In this document: positions 25,296-34,462 of the stretch, in pieces
How the letters are laid out: each line of letters begins with the position of its first letter
Numbering within the stretch: the stretch's first letter is position 1
Origin: Actinomycetes bacterium
Lineage (GTDB): Bacteria; Actinomycetota; Coriobacteriia; Anaerosomatales; JAGXFU01
NCBI GenBank assembly: GCA_024637115.1
Contig: JAGXFU010000010.1
Location: forward strand, 124,001-188,000
Reading direction: 5' to 3'
Length of the DNA stretch: 64,000 nt
Notes under the pieces: generated by a model
The model's database searches: none
What the model saw: only the letters and a program-made list of their open reading frames with translations
Told to the model about the DNA's origin: nothing
Made by a program: the position numbers and the translations under genes

Positions 25296-25772
25296 ATGGA
25301 TACCGTTCACAATCCCATCACGCGTTTGAACGCGATTCTGCATCGCAGGACGCACATGTACTTCGAGCGCCATCTCAAGCCCTACGGATTGAGCTTCACG
25401 CACTTCAGGATGCTGATGTACTTAGCGCATCATGATGCCGTACGCCAGGAAGACATCCGCTCGTTTATCGATGCGGACAAGGGCGGCGTGGCGCACTCCA
25501 TCAAGCGGCTCGTTGAACTCGATCTGGTCGAGCGGCTGCCTCACCCGGAAGACGGCCGTGCGTATGTGATCGACATGACTCCCAAAGGGCGCGATCTGCT
25601 CGAAGAGATCGCGGAGATCGCTCGCACGTGGAACGACCAGATAATCCAGGGCTTTTCTGAGTCGGAACTTGAGATTTCGGAACAACTCCTGCAGCGAATG
25701 GCCGACAATGCCTGCGCGCTGCTTGATAACGAATGTGAGGATCGGCCCGCATGCAGCAACAAGCAAGACTGA
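25296..25772 (+). CDS. MarR-family transcriptional regulator
   Basis: 158 residues with a MarR winged helix: LSFTHFRMLMYLAHHDAVRQEDI, a recognition region DADKGGVAHSIKRLVELDLVER and a wing with HPEDGRAYVIDMTPKG. It lies 33 bases after a paired palindrome that overlaps the promoter, so it probably represses itself and the MATE pump gene that overlaps its 3' end by 22 bases. The inducer is unknown. Confidence 0.94.
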   Translation: MDTVHNPITRLNAILHRRTHMYFERHLKPYGLSFTHFRMLMYLAHHDAVRQEDIRSFIDADKGGVAHSIKRLVELDLVERLPHPEDGRAYVIDMTPKGRDLLEEIAEIARTWNDQIIQGFSESELEISEQLLQRMADNACALLDNECEDRPACSNKQD

Positions 25773-27133
25773 CTACAGGCCCTGTAGCATCCACGCTTGC
25801 ACGCCTGTCGCTTCCCATGGTCATCGCGATGTTCGCGATGATGGGACTCAATATCGTGGACACGTATTTCATTGGCCAGCTCGGTACCGAGCAGTTGGCG
25901 GCGATGGGCTTCACGCTCGCCGTGGTCATGGCGGTGAACTCGGTGAGTATGGGTATCGGTATGGGCACCTCGGCGCTCGTGTCTCGCGTGATCGGACGCG
26001 GAGATGCGGTCGAAGCGCGCCGACTCACGGTTGATGCGATCGCGCTCGGCGTCGCCGTGGCCCTTGGTATTGTCACAATCGGACTCCTCACCATCGATCC
26101 GCTGTTCACGTCGATGGGAGCCGAAGGGGACGTACTTGAGTACGTGCGGCAGTACATGATGATCTGGTACCTGGGTTTGCCGCTCGTGATCATCCCGCAG
26201 GTTGGAAACAGCGGTGTCCGGGCCGCCGGAGACACCAAGACGCCCGCGAAGATCATGTTGACCGTTCTGACCATCAACGCGATTCTCGATCCGCTGATGA
26301 TGTTCGGCTACGGACCTTTCCCGGAACTCGGTTTGCGCGGTGCCGCGATCGCAACGGTGATATCGCAGGGTATCGCCATGGTCATCTCGCTGATCGTGCT
26401 CCGTCGGATGGGCCTTTTTGCGCTCGAATCACAGCGGATGAGCGAAGTGCTCAGTGCGTGGAAGCGCATTCTCACCATCGCGATTCCAGCTGGCGTGACG
26501 CAACTCATCACGCCGATCTCAACCGGCGTGATCACGTCGATCGTGGCTACATACGGGGTGGCGGCGGTCGCAGGGTTCGGAGTTGTCAGCCGCCTTGAGA
26601 TGCTCTCGATCATGCTCGTGATGGCGATGGGTGCTGCGCTCGTGCCCTTCATTGGCCAGAATTGGGGCGCCGGCCACAAGTCGCGTGTCTCCCAGGCGGT
26701 CAAGGCTGCGCTCATCTTCGCCATGAGCTGGGGAGTGTTCGTGTGGCTGGTCGCCCTCGTCTTTGGCAGGCAGATCGCCTCCGTCTTCAACGACAATCCT
26801 GAGGTGATCGCAGTCGTAACGGCATATATGGCGATCGTGTTCCCCTCATATACGATGCTCGGTGCGTTGCAGACCGTCACAAACTCACTCAATGCGCTCC
26901 ACAAGCCCCTGCGATCACTCGTGCTCTCGCTGCTTCGCATGTTCGTTCTCTATGTACCATTCGCGTTCCTGGGCTCTACCGTCTGGGGCCTGACCGGAGT
27001 GTGGTGGGCGGGCTTTGGAGCCAACATGGTTGCGGGCGTCATTGCGATTCTCTGGTTCCGCCACACCCTGCGCCACATGCCTGCCGAGGAGCTCGCGCCT
27101 CAGCCGGGACTGCTCGGCATCGACCCGGCGTGA
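25751..27133 (+). CDS. MATE-family multidrug efflux transporter
   Basis: 460 residues and twelve hydrophobic segments in two related halves, with the MATE features LSLPMVIAMFAMMGLNIVDTYFIGQLG and GMGTSALVSRVIGRGDAVEARR at the N-terminal half and IGQNWGAGHKSRVSQAV in the second. Such proteins export cationic drugs by Na+ or H+ antiport. Overlap with marR indicates co-transcription and drug-inducible expression. Confidence 0.95.
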   Translation: MQQQARLTTGPVASTLARLSLPMVIAMFAMMGLNIVDTYFIGQLGTEQLAAMGFTLAVVMAVNSVSMGIGMGTSALVSRVIGRGDAVEARRLTVDAIALGVAVALGIVTIGLLTIDPLFTSMGAEGDVLEYVRQYMMIWYLGLPLVIIPQVGNSGVRAAGDTKTPAKIMLTVLTINAILDPLMMFGYGPFPELGLRGAAIATVISQGIAMVISLIVLRRMGLFALESQRMSEVLSAWKRILTIAIPAGVTQLITPISTGVITSIVATYGVAAVAGFGVVSRLEMLSIMLVMAMGAALVPFIGQNWGAGHKSRVSQAVKAALIFAMSWGVFVWLVALVFGRQIASVFNDNPEVIAVVTAYMAIVFPSYTMLGALQTVTNSLNALHKPLRSLVLSLLRMFVLYVPFAFLGSTVWGLTGVWWAGFGANMVAGVIAILWFRHTLRHMPAEELAPQPGLLGIDPA

Positions 27134-27289
27134 GGCCGAACGAGGTGCTGCTCGCACTCGAGGGGGCTACACTGTTCCTACGGGGACACCATTGCTGCTT
27201 TTCGCAGTAGCCCAAGCGAGAATCATCCTCGCCTGATCAGCAGAGCTAGGATCAGGAGAGCGCCATCATGTAACGGGGGGGAGGTTGAC

Positions 27290-29935
27290 GTGCCGGACGT
27301 GCTCGACATCGGCCCAAAGGCGGCAACGCTGCGCATGCTTTCGGCTGCAGGTCTGCCCGTTCCCGAAGCCCGCTATCTTGGCATTTCAGCGTTCCATGCT
27401 CATGCGCGATCTGCGGGTGTTGACCGACTCCTGGACCAGGCCGATGGCGCTCCCATCGACGCCGACGCGATCCACGCTGCCATTCTCAATACTCCCGTGT
27501 CCCTCCAGACTTCTACACAACTCACGGTGTGGTACAGGGAGCTCGGCGGAGGACACATGGCGGTGCGTTCCTCGGCGAATGCGGAGGATCTGCAGGGAGC
27601 GAGTTTTGCCGGGCAGCATGGGACGTATTTCGTGGCAGACGCTCCAACCCTCGTTGACCGTGTTCGACAGTGCTGGGCGTCCCTCTATTCAGAACGGGCC
27701 ATGGCCTACCGCGCCCGCGCCGGAATCTCTCATGAGTCTGTTGCAATGGGCGTGATCGTGCAGAAGCTCGTGCCCGCAGTGGCCGCGGGCGTTGCGTTCA
27801 CCGTCAACCCTGTTGATGGATCGCCCGGCATCTACATCGAGGCCTGTCTTGGTCTTGGTGAGATGCTTGTTTCGGGGAAAGTCACACCGGACGTGTTCAT
27901 CTTCGACCGAGAAGACCTTGCCCTGCGAGGATGCACTCCCGGCTCCAAGCATGTGCAGCTTGTCTCGGATGGCGCGACGGCCGTGGCGCAGGTTCCGGTT
28001 GATGAGGATCGTGCGCGCACGCTCGCCATTGAGACGTCCGATGCGCGCGAAGTCGCCAAACTGGCGCTACGTGCCGAGGAGATCTTGGGGGGCCCGGTAG
28101 ACATAGAGTGGGCATTCGACGGATCCGGGGTGTGTCTGCTGCAGGCCAGGCCCATCACGGGGATGGTGGAGCAGGAGCCGGTTGCACAACCCGTTCCGGC
28201 ATCTACTGAGACGCCCGTACCGTCTGCGTCCGATGCTGATCACGTGCCTGGTGAAAGCCCGGACGCCACACCCGACGTGCAAATCGTGTGGAGCAACGTC
28301 AATACCGGGGAGATCCTGCCCGATGTTGTCTCGCCCATGACCTGGTCGATCATCTATGGGAACGCGGATCTCATCTTTGGCGGCATGTTTGGTGCCTTTG
28401 GCACGCGGATCGATGCCCGAAAGATCGTTGGCCTCATTGGCGGGCGCGTCTACTTCAACCTGTCGCTCATGCGTGACTCATTCAGCCACGTGCCCGGTAT
28501 GGATATCGATCGTGTGCTTGGCGGCATGCAGGGCTTTGTCGAGCTTCCGGACATCCCTCCTCGGAGCGGAAGGAGCCAGTGGCGAGGAGTTCTGCGGGCT
28601 GTCGTCGCCTTGCCGGGGTACCTTGTCCGTCATCGTCCAAGTCGTGCCGAGCGATTTGAACGCACCATGCGAGACGCGACCGACCGCGCGCTTGCCTTGC
28701 CCACGCCGACTTCGCCCGCTCAGGCAGTCGAGAGGATTCGCGCGCTCGTTGGTCGCTTCGAAGAGTTCAGTGACGCCCTCGCCTTCGCACTTACGGCGAT
28801 GGTTGGTTTTGGCGTTCTTGGTACGACGACCCGCCGGTGGCTCAGGGACGAGACAGGAGCACTCGCGAACCGACTTGTCGCCGGACGTGGTGATGTCGCA
28901 TCGGCGCAGGCCGGGCATGCACTGTGGGCGCTTGGCGAGTTTGCAGCAGAGAATCCTACGGTTCACGACGTGGTCGTAACAGCCGCCGACTGGCATGAAG
29001 TGCGAGAGAGACTCGAGAACCTGGAGGACTCCTCGGCAGGGGAGTTCCTGCAGTGTTGGGATGCGTTCATGGTCGAGCATGGCCATCACTGTCGCGGTGA
29101 ACTGGAGTTCGCCAACGCCCGGTGGAGCGAGCGACCCGACTACGTGTTCCAGATCGTGCGGCGCATCGTGAAACGAACTCCGGGCGACGATCCGATGGAA
29201 GATTACGCGCGGCGCGTGGTCGAATCACAGGAGGCTGCCGAGGAGAGCTGTGCGCAGCTTCGCAATCCGATCAAGCGAATGGTATTCAGGCGTGCGCTCG
29301 CGTGGGGTCGCAACAGTGTACGCATACGAGAGAACATCAAGAGCGAGGCGGTCCGTTGGATGTTCGCCATCAGACACGAGATGCGTGCACTGGGTGAGCA
29401 ACTCGTTCAGCGGGGTGATCTTGAGCGTGTCGACGATGTGTTCTTCTTGCGCTACGACGAGATCGAAGGCATAGGGCCACAACTCGAGGATGCCTGGCGT
29501 GAGCTCGTGGAGACGCGCCGACGCGAGCATGATAGGCTCACCGTACTTTCGCCTCCTCCGGTCGTTGTGGGTAATTGGTCCGAAGACGACGAGATATGGA
29601 GACTCACGGAGCCTCCGAGCGAGCTGTACGGAATCACTGTGAGTGCGGGAATCGTGCGGGGCCCCGCCCGTGTGTTCGTTGATGCGAACTGTGAGGATGA
29701 GGTGTTGCCGGGAGAGATACTGGTCGCACCGTTCACTGACCCGGGATGGACCCCCTATTTCGTGCCGGCTGCCGGGATAGTCGTGGACATGGGGGGCATG
29801 CTCAGTCACGGTTCAATCATTGCGCGCGAGTATGGGATTCCTGCGGTGGTCAACGTTGGTCCGGCAACACGGCTCATCAAGACAGGTCAGATGATCGAAG
29901 TCGATGGCGATGCGGGGGTCGTGCGCATACTGTGA
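27290..29935 (+). CDS. PEP-utilising enzyme, rifampin phosphotransferase-like
   Basis: 881 residues with three regions in the order of rifampin phosphotransferase: an ATP-grasp domain (AVRSSANAEDLQGASFAGQH; DIEWAFDGSGVCLLQARPI) at about 1-300, a long helical middle domain at about 330-760, and a C-terminal swivelling phosphohistidine domain with GGMLSHGSIIAREYGIPAVV (His near residue 840). Length is close to the 867 residues of known enzymes, which inactivate rifamycins by ATP-dependent phosphorylation. It lacks the C-terminal PEP/pyruvate-binding barrel of true PEP synthase. GTG 27290 follows GGGAGG. Drug specificity cannot be read from sequence. Confidence 0.82.
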   Translation: MPDVLDIGPKAATLRMLSAAGLPVPEARYLGISAFHAHARSAGVDRLLDQADGAPIDADAIHAAILNTPVSLQTSTQLTVWYRELGGGHMAVRSSANAEDLQGASFAGQHGTYFVADAPTLVDRVRQCWASLYSERAMAYRARAGISHESVAMGVIVQKLVPAVAAGVAFTVNPVDGSPGIYIEACLGLGEMLVSGKVTPDVFIFDREDLALRGCTPGSKHVQLVSDGATAVAQVPVDEDRARTLAIETSDAREVAKLALRAEEILGGPVDIEWAFDGSGVCLLQARPITGMVEQEPVAQPVPASTETPVPSASDADHVPGESPDATPDVQIVWSNVNTGEILPDVVSPMTWSIIYGNADLIFGGMFGAFGTRIDARKIVGLIGGRVYFNLSLMRDSFSHVPGMDIDRVLGGMQGFVELPDIPPRSGRSQWRGVLRAVVALPGYLVRHRPSRAERFERTMRDATDRALALPTPTSPAQAVERIRALVGRFEEFSDALAFALTAMVGFGVLGTTTRRWLRDETGALANRLVAGRGDVASAQAGHALWALGEFAAENPTVHDVVVTAADWHEVRERLENLEDSSAGEFLQCWDAFMVEHGHHCRGELEFANARWSERPDYVFQIVRRIVKRTPGDDPMEDYARRVVESQEAAEESCAQLRNPIKRMVFRRALAWGRNSVRIRENIKSEAVRWMFAIRHEMRALGEQLVQRGDLERVDDVFFLRYDEIEGIGPQLEDAWRELVETRRREHDRLTVLSPPPVVVGNWSEDDEIWRLTEPPSELYGITVSAGIVRGPARVFVDANCEDEVLPGEILVAPFTDPGWTPYFVPAAGIVVDMGGMLSHGSIIAREYGIPAVVNVGPATRLIKTGQMIEVDGDAGVVRIL

Positions 29936-30005
29936 TGAGAGTCCCCAGCACTGAAGGGTGGCATCGGAGATGCCGACAGTGCGGGGAGATGTGAAGGAGC
30001 CCCCG

Positions 30006-30956
30006 GTGAGTGAGAACGGCAGCAACCAGTGGACGCGGAGTGCGCCACCAACCGCCATGGATAGAGCCGACGGGCTACTCTCACGCGCAATGGTCCGTCT
30101 GGGGGAGTTCCCGCGTGCAGGTCGACTGGCTCTTGCGCTCTCGCTCGTTGCGCTCGTTGCGCTGCTCGATGTGGCTACCGGTGCCGAGATCAGTTTCTCG
30201 ATCATCTACCTCGCGCCCGTTGCATTCGCGGGGTGGTTCATGTCAAGGAGAGACGGAGCCGTTGTCGCGGTTCTCGGCGCGTTTGTGTGGGGCTATCTGG
30301 AGGTTACAACCGGTCGCGCGTATTCCGCCGATTGGATTCCGGTGTGGAACACCTCGGTTCGGCTGGGCTTCTTCCTGCTTGTAAACGAGCTTCTGGAGCG
30401 TCTGAGGCGGGCCCACGTACGGGAGCAGCAGCTTTCCCGTCAGGACTCGCTCACGGGCATCGCAAATGCGAGAGTGTTCGAAGAGCGCGCCCGTGAGGTG
30501 ATAGCCCGAAGCAGACGTACCGGATCGCCCACAACGTTGGTCTATTTGGATCTTGATCATTTCAAGCGGGTCAACGATGAGATGGGCCATTCAGAGGGAG
30601 ATCGTGTTCTCAAGGCTGTGGCTTCTTCGCTTGAGCGCAGTGTCCGCGAGACAGATATGGTCGTGCGCCTGGGCGGCGACGAGTTTGCGGTGCTTATGCC
30701 AGACACCGACCAGCCTGCAGCCCGGGTCGCACTCGATCGAGCACTGGACGCCATCGAGCGAGAGGTAGGCTCACGCTGGCCCGTGGGAGCCACCTTTGGG
30801 GCTGTCACGTTCGTTGAACCGCCAACGAGTGTGGACTGCGCGGTCCGCGCAGCCGACGGGCTCATGTATGAGGGCAAGGCAGCTGGGCGTGGTCAGACCT
30901 TGTACTCGTTGTGGCCATCCGACGATGCGCCAACGTGCGAAGAGCTCGCTACCTGA
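30006..30956 (+). CDS. Membrane diguanylate cyclase (GGDEF)
   Basis: 316 residues: about four N-terminal membrane helices forming a small sensor (LALALSLVALVALLDVATG ... VWGYLEVTTGRAY), then a GGDEF domain with LVYLDLDHFKRVNDEMGHS and an intact VVRLGGDEFAVLMPD active site. It should make the second messenger cyclic di-GMP. The PilZ or EAL partners are not in the window. I chose GTG 30006, preceded by AAGGAG, over the track's 29958. It converges with the response regulator gene. Confidence 0.92.
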   Translation: MSENGSNQWTRSAPPTAMDRADGLLSRAMVRLGEFPRAGRLALALSLVALVALLDVATGAEISFSIIYLAPVAFAGWFMSRRDGAVVAVLGAFVWGYLEVTTGRAYSADWIPVWNTSVRLGFFLLVNELLERLRRAHVREQQLSRQDSLTGIANARVFEERAREVIARSRRTGSPTTLVYLDLDHFKRVNDEMGHSEGDRVLKAVASSLERSVRETDMVVRLGGDEFAVLMPDTDQPAARVALDRALDAIEREVGSRWPVGATFGAVTFVEPPTSVDCAVRAADGLMYEGKAAGRGQTLYSLWPSDDAPTCEELAT

Positions 30957-30994
30957 TCACGATGGCGCGTGCCGTCTCGGGGGTCATGCGGCGC

Positions 30995-31657
30995 TTAGCC
31001 GATCCCGGGTACCACGAGCCCGCTCTCGTAGGCCATCACCACGAGTTGAGCGCGATCGCGTGCATGCAACTTCATCATCACGCGAGAGACGTGCGTCTTG
31101 GATGTCGCGGGGCTGATAACGAGTTTCTCTGCGATCTCGGTGTTGGAGAGCCCTTGTGCCACGAGCCCGAGAATCTCGAGTTCGCGTTCGGTAAGCGCTT
31201 CGAGTTCCGCCGGGTGCGCTTTGCGCACCTCCGGACGAGAGGCGAACTCTTTGATGAGGCGGCTCGTGACGCTCGGAGCCAGGAGCGCATCGCCCGCGGC
31301 AACGACCCGTACGGCCTCGGCGAGTTGCGCCGGTTCAACATCTTTGAGCATGAATCCGCTGGCGCCGACTCGGAGCGCCTCGTAGACGTACTCATCGGCG
31401 TCGAATGTTGTGAGTACCAAGACGCGCGAACCCTCGGTCTCCGACAGGATGCGTCGGGTCGCTTCGAGTCCGTCCAATCCAGGCATACGGATGTCCATCA
31501 GCACGACATCGGGAGAAAGATCCTTAACGAGGGACACCGCCTCAAGACCGTTCTCTGCTTCACCGACCACCTCAATGTCACCGGCGGCGTCAAGAAGCAC
31601 TCGAAATCCACCACGGACCAGGGCCTGGTCGTCAACGATGACGACGCGGATGCTCAT
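30995..31657 (-). CDS. NarL/LuxR-family response regulator
   Basis: 220 residues. Receiver domain with acidic pocket IVDDQ, phospho-acceptor Asp in DVVLMDIRMPGLDG, and Lys in FMLKDVEP. C-terminal LuxR helix-turn-helix LTERELEILGLVAQGLSNTEIAEKL with VISPATSKTHVSRVMMKL recognition helix. It is the partner of the DesK-type kinase encoded immediately upstream, with a four-base overlap, and would bind DNA after phosphorylation. No target site could be identified. Confidence 0.95.
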   Translation of the reverse strand: MSIRVVIVDDQALVRGGFRVLLDAAGDIEVVGEAENGLEAVSLVKDLSPDVVLMDIRMPGLDGLEATRRILSETEGSRVLVLTTFDADEYVYEALRVGASGFMLKDVEPAQLAEAVRVVAAGDALLAPSVTSRLIKEFASRPEVRKAHPAELEALTERELEILGLVAQGLSNTEIAEKLVISPATSKTHVSRVMMKLHARDRAQLVVMAYESGLVVPGIG

Positions 31658-32913
31658 AAGGTACTCCTTGAGATTGGGATTGAGGCAGCAACCTGAAATC
31701 CACCAGCGGGAAGCGCGGAGGTGCTGAACGATCCACCGAGTGCTTCGGCTCGTTCGCGCATGCCATGAATGCCGTGACCGGGCAGAGACGCCTCATCTTG
31801 GATTGTGGCACCGGTGCCGTTGTCACTGATTGCCACGGCGAGTGTCTCGGCGCCGACCGTGATCTCCACGAGCGCACTTGACGCTCCTGAATGACGCACC
31901 ACGTTAGTGAGTGCCTCCTGGACGATTCGATATGCGGAGACTCCCGCATATGCGGGTAGCATGCTCAAATCGCCGTGAGTAACGACGTCGACGTCAACGC
32001 CGGCGTCGCGCACGGTGGCAGCGAGCTCATGGATGCGCGTGATGTCAGCGGCCGGCGTGAGCGGAGCATCGCCCTCGCCGGTTCGCAGCACGTCGAGCAT
32101 CGATCTGAGTTCGGCGAGCGCGCTCTTTCCAGTCGCGCGCACGTTCTGGATGGCCTCGCGGGTCTTGTCTGTTTCGCCGGCATCGAGCAACGCCTCGGCG
32201 GCGCTTGCCTGAACCGTGACAATGGAGAGCGAATGGGCAACGATGTCGTGGACTTCACGCGCGATTCGAATGCGCTCCTCATCGACTCTGCGCAGTGCCT
32301 CTTCTTCTCGTGTTCGCTCTGCTTCGGCAACGCGGGCTTCGACTACCGCAATGTACTCTCGACGGTTGCGCTCGGCTTCGCCCAGGAGCGCCGCAGCCGC
32401 GAGCATCACAAAGGTGCCCACCAACTCGGCTACCCATCGAACGCTGGAGGAGAATGCGAATACCGGAACGAGTGCCACCACCGCTGAGACCAGGAGGGCC
32501 ATGAGCCCCGAGCGGCGCTTGGTGGCGGCTGCTGCGAATGTGTAGAGCGCGAGCATGGGAGCGAATACGACGGGCATAGGGGGAGTCGAGGGGGACAACG
32601 TGTAGGCAAGCGCAAAGCTGCCGCTCAGTACGAGCGCGAGCCAGGGCACTCTGCGTCGGAGTGCCAGCGGCATGAACGTCCCGACGGCGAGGACGTAGGC
32701 GAGCCAGGGCGTTCGAGGCTGCATCTGCTGCATGAAGCGCTGACCCATCCGCATGTTTGGCACGTTCGGTATGGGCGGACGTTCCAGGGTGAACGCGTAG
32801 ATCAGTCCACAAATAAGTACGGTGAGTACCACGGCCACGGTCGTGTCGACCACGAGCGGATCTGCGTTGGCAATCCTTGTGCGCATGTTCTTGAGGCTAT
32901 CCATGTTCCTCAT
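31654..32913 (-). CDS. DesK/NarX-type sensor histidine kinase
   Basis: 419 residues: several membrane helices in the first 170 residues, a coiled coil (VVEARVAEAERTREEEALRR), a HisKA_3 dimer domain with the phospho-acceptor His in RIAREVHDIVAHSLS, and an ATPase domain (YRIVQEALTNVVRHSGAS; AISDNGTG; GIHGMRERAEALGG). It phosphorylates the adjacent NarL-type regulator. The membrane part has no large outside loop, suggesting sensing within or near the bilayer, as in DesK-like proteins. The signal is unknown. Confidence 0.93.
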   Translation of the reverse strand: MRNMDSLKNMRTRIANADPLVVDTTVAVVLTVLICGLIYAFTLERPPIPNVPNMRMGQRFMQQMQPRTPWLAYVLAVGTFMPLALRRRVPWLALVLSGSFALAYTLSPSTPPMPVVFAPMLALYTFAAAATKRRSGLMALLVSAVVALVPVFAFSSSVRWVAELVGTFVMLAAAALLGEAERNRREYIAVVEARVAEAERTREEEALRRVDEERIRIAREVHDIVAHSLSIVTVQASAAEALLDAGETDKTREAIQNVRATGKSALAELRSMLDVLRTGEGDAPLTPAADITRIHELAATVRDAGVDVDVVTHGDLSMLPAYAGVSAYRIVQEALTNVVRHSGASSALVEITVGAETLAVAISDNGTGATIQDEASLPGHGIHGMRERAEALGGSFSTSALPAGGFQVAASIPISRSTL

Positions 32914-33147
32914 GGTAGCCCTGCCATGGCAGCACCGAAAGCCACCTCAGGAGTATGTGCGTCTGCGACCCGGGTAGTACGTGCGTCCAGATGATCGGTA
33001 TCCGAATTCGGGACCGCTACTCGGGCTCAGGCAAGAGGATGTGTTCCTGATATGTGGAAATCAGCGGTAGGACACTGAAGTATCCGGATTGCGGTACCAT
33101 CGTGCACGGCAAAGGACCGAACAACCAGGCAACGTGGGGGACGACAC

Positions 33148-33387
33148 ATGCGCAAGGTACTCATTGGGACGGGCATCGCCGTGCTGTTCGCGGCCACGTT
33201 GCTGTTGGGCGGATGCCGCGGTGCATATGTGGGCTCATCGATGTCGCATCGCTACCATGACCCCGATTGCATGTGGGCAAAAGAACTGCCCCGTGATCGC
33301 CAGGTCTGGTTCGCAACGATCGACGAAGCAGTAGCTGCCGACTATGAGCCGTGCTCGACGTGCACGCCTGATGTTGTTACGGAGTAG
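33148..33387 (+). CDS. Small lipoprotein with Ada-type metal-binding motif
   Basis: 79 residues. Signal peptide with lipobox LLLGGC (Cys23), then YVGSSMSHRYHDPDCMWAKE and DEAVAADYEPCSTCTP. The pattern of YH..DC plus GY/DY.PC..C matches the four-ligand zinc-binding motif of Ada N-terminal domains, which here would sit outside the cytoplasmic membrane. RBS GGGGGAC precedes the ATG. Its end overlaps the convergent methyltransferase gene by 11 bases, a notable neighbour because Ada proteins join the same two modules. Confidence 0.75.
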   Translation: MRKVLIGTGIAVLFAATLLLGGCRGAYVGSSMSHRYHDPDCMWAKELPRDRQVWFATIDEAVAADYEPCSTCTPDVVTE

Positions 33388-33955
33388 CGGAGCCCGACGG
33401 ACCTAAGACTGCCGAGCGTTCGCTTTCGAGTAACTCTCGCTTTCGCTGCGTGCCCCACCTATAGCCGCCAAGAGCTCCGTCGGTGCGAATGACCCGATGG
33501 CAGGGCACGGCGACGGCAACGTGGTTTCGCGCACATGCGCTCGCCACGGCCCGCATCGCTCGCGGTCGGCCGATTCGATTCGCGACCTGCGCATACGTCG
33601 CGGTCTCGCCCGGGGGGATTCTGCGCAGTTCGGCCCACACCTCCTGTTGGAACGGTGTGCCGACAAGGTCGAGCGGGATCTCACCTTCTGGAGCGTGCCC
33701 CGCGAGCAAACCAACGATACGGGCAACGTGCTCTGCGACCTGATCCGCATCTTGCATGAGCTCCGCTTCAGGGAACTCGGCGCGTAGTGCCTGTTCGGCG
33801 GCAAGATCGGTGTCGGCAAAGAGGATCGCGCATATCCCCAGGGTGGTTGCGCCGACCAACATGCGCCCCACATCCGAGTCGGCGGTATCCCAGGCGATCA
33901 GCATTCGCGGCTTCGCGGCGGCCTGAGTCTCGATGTCGGTGTCGTCCGGGTTCAT
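33377..33955 (-). CDS. ogt: Methylated-DNA-protein cysteine methyltransferase
   Basis: 192 residues from ATG 33955. The C-terminal DNA-repair domain has GTPFQQEVWAELRRIPPGETATYAQVA and the active-site PCHRVIRTDGALGGYRWG, where Cys accepts the alkyl group from O6-methylguanine in one suicide reaction. The N-terminal LIAWDTADSDVGRMLVG resembles the spacer domain of Ada/Ogt. Neither proposed start (33955 or 33991) has a good RBS. It overlaps the Ada-like lipoprotein gene tail to tail. Confidence 0.92.
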   Translation of the reverse strand: MNPDDTDIETQAAAKPRMLIAWDTADSDVGRMLVGATTLGICAILFADTDLAAEQALRAEFPEAELMQDADQVAEHVARIVGLLAGHAPEGEIPLDLVGTPFQQEVWAELRRIPPGETATYAQVANRIGRPRAMRAVASACARNHVAVAVPCHRVIRTDGALGGYRWGTQRKRELLESERSAVLGPSGSATP

Positions 33956-34030
33956 AGACCAATAATGCCAGCCATCGGTCCGCAATACCATCCGATTCGT
34001 ATCGTCTCCACTCGAATTCCTGTCAAAGAC

Positions 34031-34058
34031 TTGCTATGCACTATTGTTGTGATATTAT
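34031..34058 (+). promoter_or_regulatory. Promoter of the leader-rsgA operon
   Basis: TTGCTA (34031-34036), 16 bases, TATTAT (34053-34058) in an AT-rich island. A six-pair hairpin GAGACC/GGTCTC follows at 34076-34092 in the predicted leader, before the small upstream ORF. Confidence 0.65.
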
Positions 34059-34117
34059 CCAACGGAATTGACGGAGAGACCCCAGAGGTCTCAAGCGCGC
34101 ACTAAGGAGGTGGCACT

Positions 34118-34198
34118 GTGAATCAAGAAGTACCGACGAAGGCGACCTGTTCGCCTGCACCCATGAGTGTCCGTATTCCGGTGCGCCGCGCCGTCTGA
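34118..34198 (+). CDS. Probable 26-residue leader peptide
   Basis: GTG start preceded by AAGGAGG with ideal spacing; the peptide reads VNQEVPTKATCSPAPMSVRI... and ends in VRRAV. The stop codon (34196-34198) is 10 bases before the 5' arm of a long hairpin that contains the next ORF's start codon. Its last codons (GTCTG) can also pair with CAGAC of that arm. The position suggests translational attenuation, in which a ribosome at this ORF would free the downstream start. The peptide matches nothing I recognise. Confidence 0.6.
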   Translation: MNQEVPTKATCSPAPMSVRIPVRRAV

Positions 34199-34208
34199 TC
34201 ATCTGAAC

Positions 34209-34253
34209 CAGACATCGCGGCCACCCCTAGGGGGAGGAACCCTGCGATGTCTG
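34209..34253 (+). promoter_or_regulatory. Hairpin sequestering RBS and start codon
   Basis: CAGACATCGC (34209-34218) pairs perfectly with GCGATGTCTG (34244-34253). The ATG at 34247 lies inside the 3' arm and the GGGGGAGG ribosome binding site (34230-34237) in the loop, which holds a second palindrome CCCCTAGGGG. Ten unbroken pairs across a start codon strongly suggest control of translation. Confidence 0.7.
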
Positions 34254-34462
34254 AATTAAACGCGAGAGTTCTCGCGCACAACACGTACTCACTCGATCTC
34301 TCCGGCGTGCTCACGCATCTGCGTGACACTGCTGCCGCGTACCTGTCGAGCGCCGCACGTTCAGGGCGCCCTGCAGCACACGGAGTGCCCCGGAGCCGTG
34401 TCGGTCCCGGTCGCACTGTGGCCGAGCAACACCATGTGACCGATGCCTGGCGGATCCGATGA
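34247..34462 (+). CDS. Small protein of 71 residues preceding rsgA
   Basis: MSELNARVLAHNTYSLDLSG..., no membrane segment, basic Arg-rich second half (PRSRVGPGRT). RBS GGGGGAGG, start codon inside a perfect stem, and stop overlapping the rsgA ATG by four bases (ATGA). No family recognised. It may be a coupling ORF or a true small protein; translation of it would feed ribosomes into rsgA. Confidence 0.55.
   Translation: MSELNARVLAHNTYSLDLSGVLTHLRDTAAAYLSSAARSGRPAAHGVPRSRVGPGRTVAEQHHVTDAWRIR

Noticed and set aside
30911-31696. 261-residue plus-strand ORF
   Set aside because: Antisense to the response regulator gene, which has full receiver and LuxR motifs.
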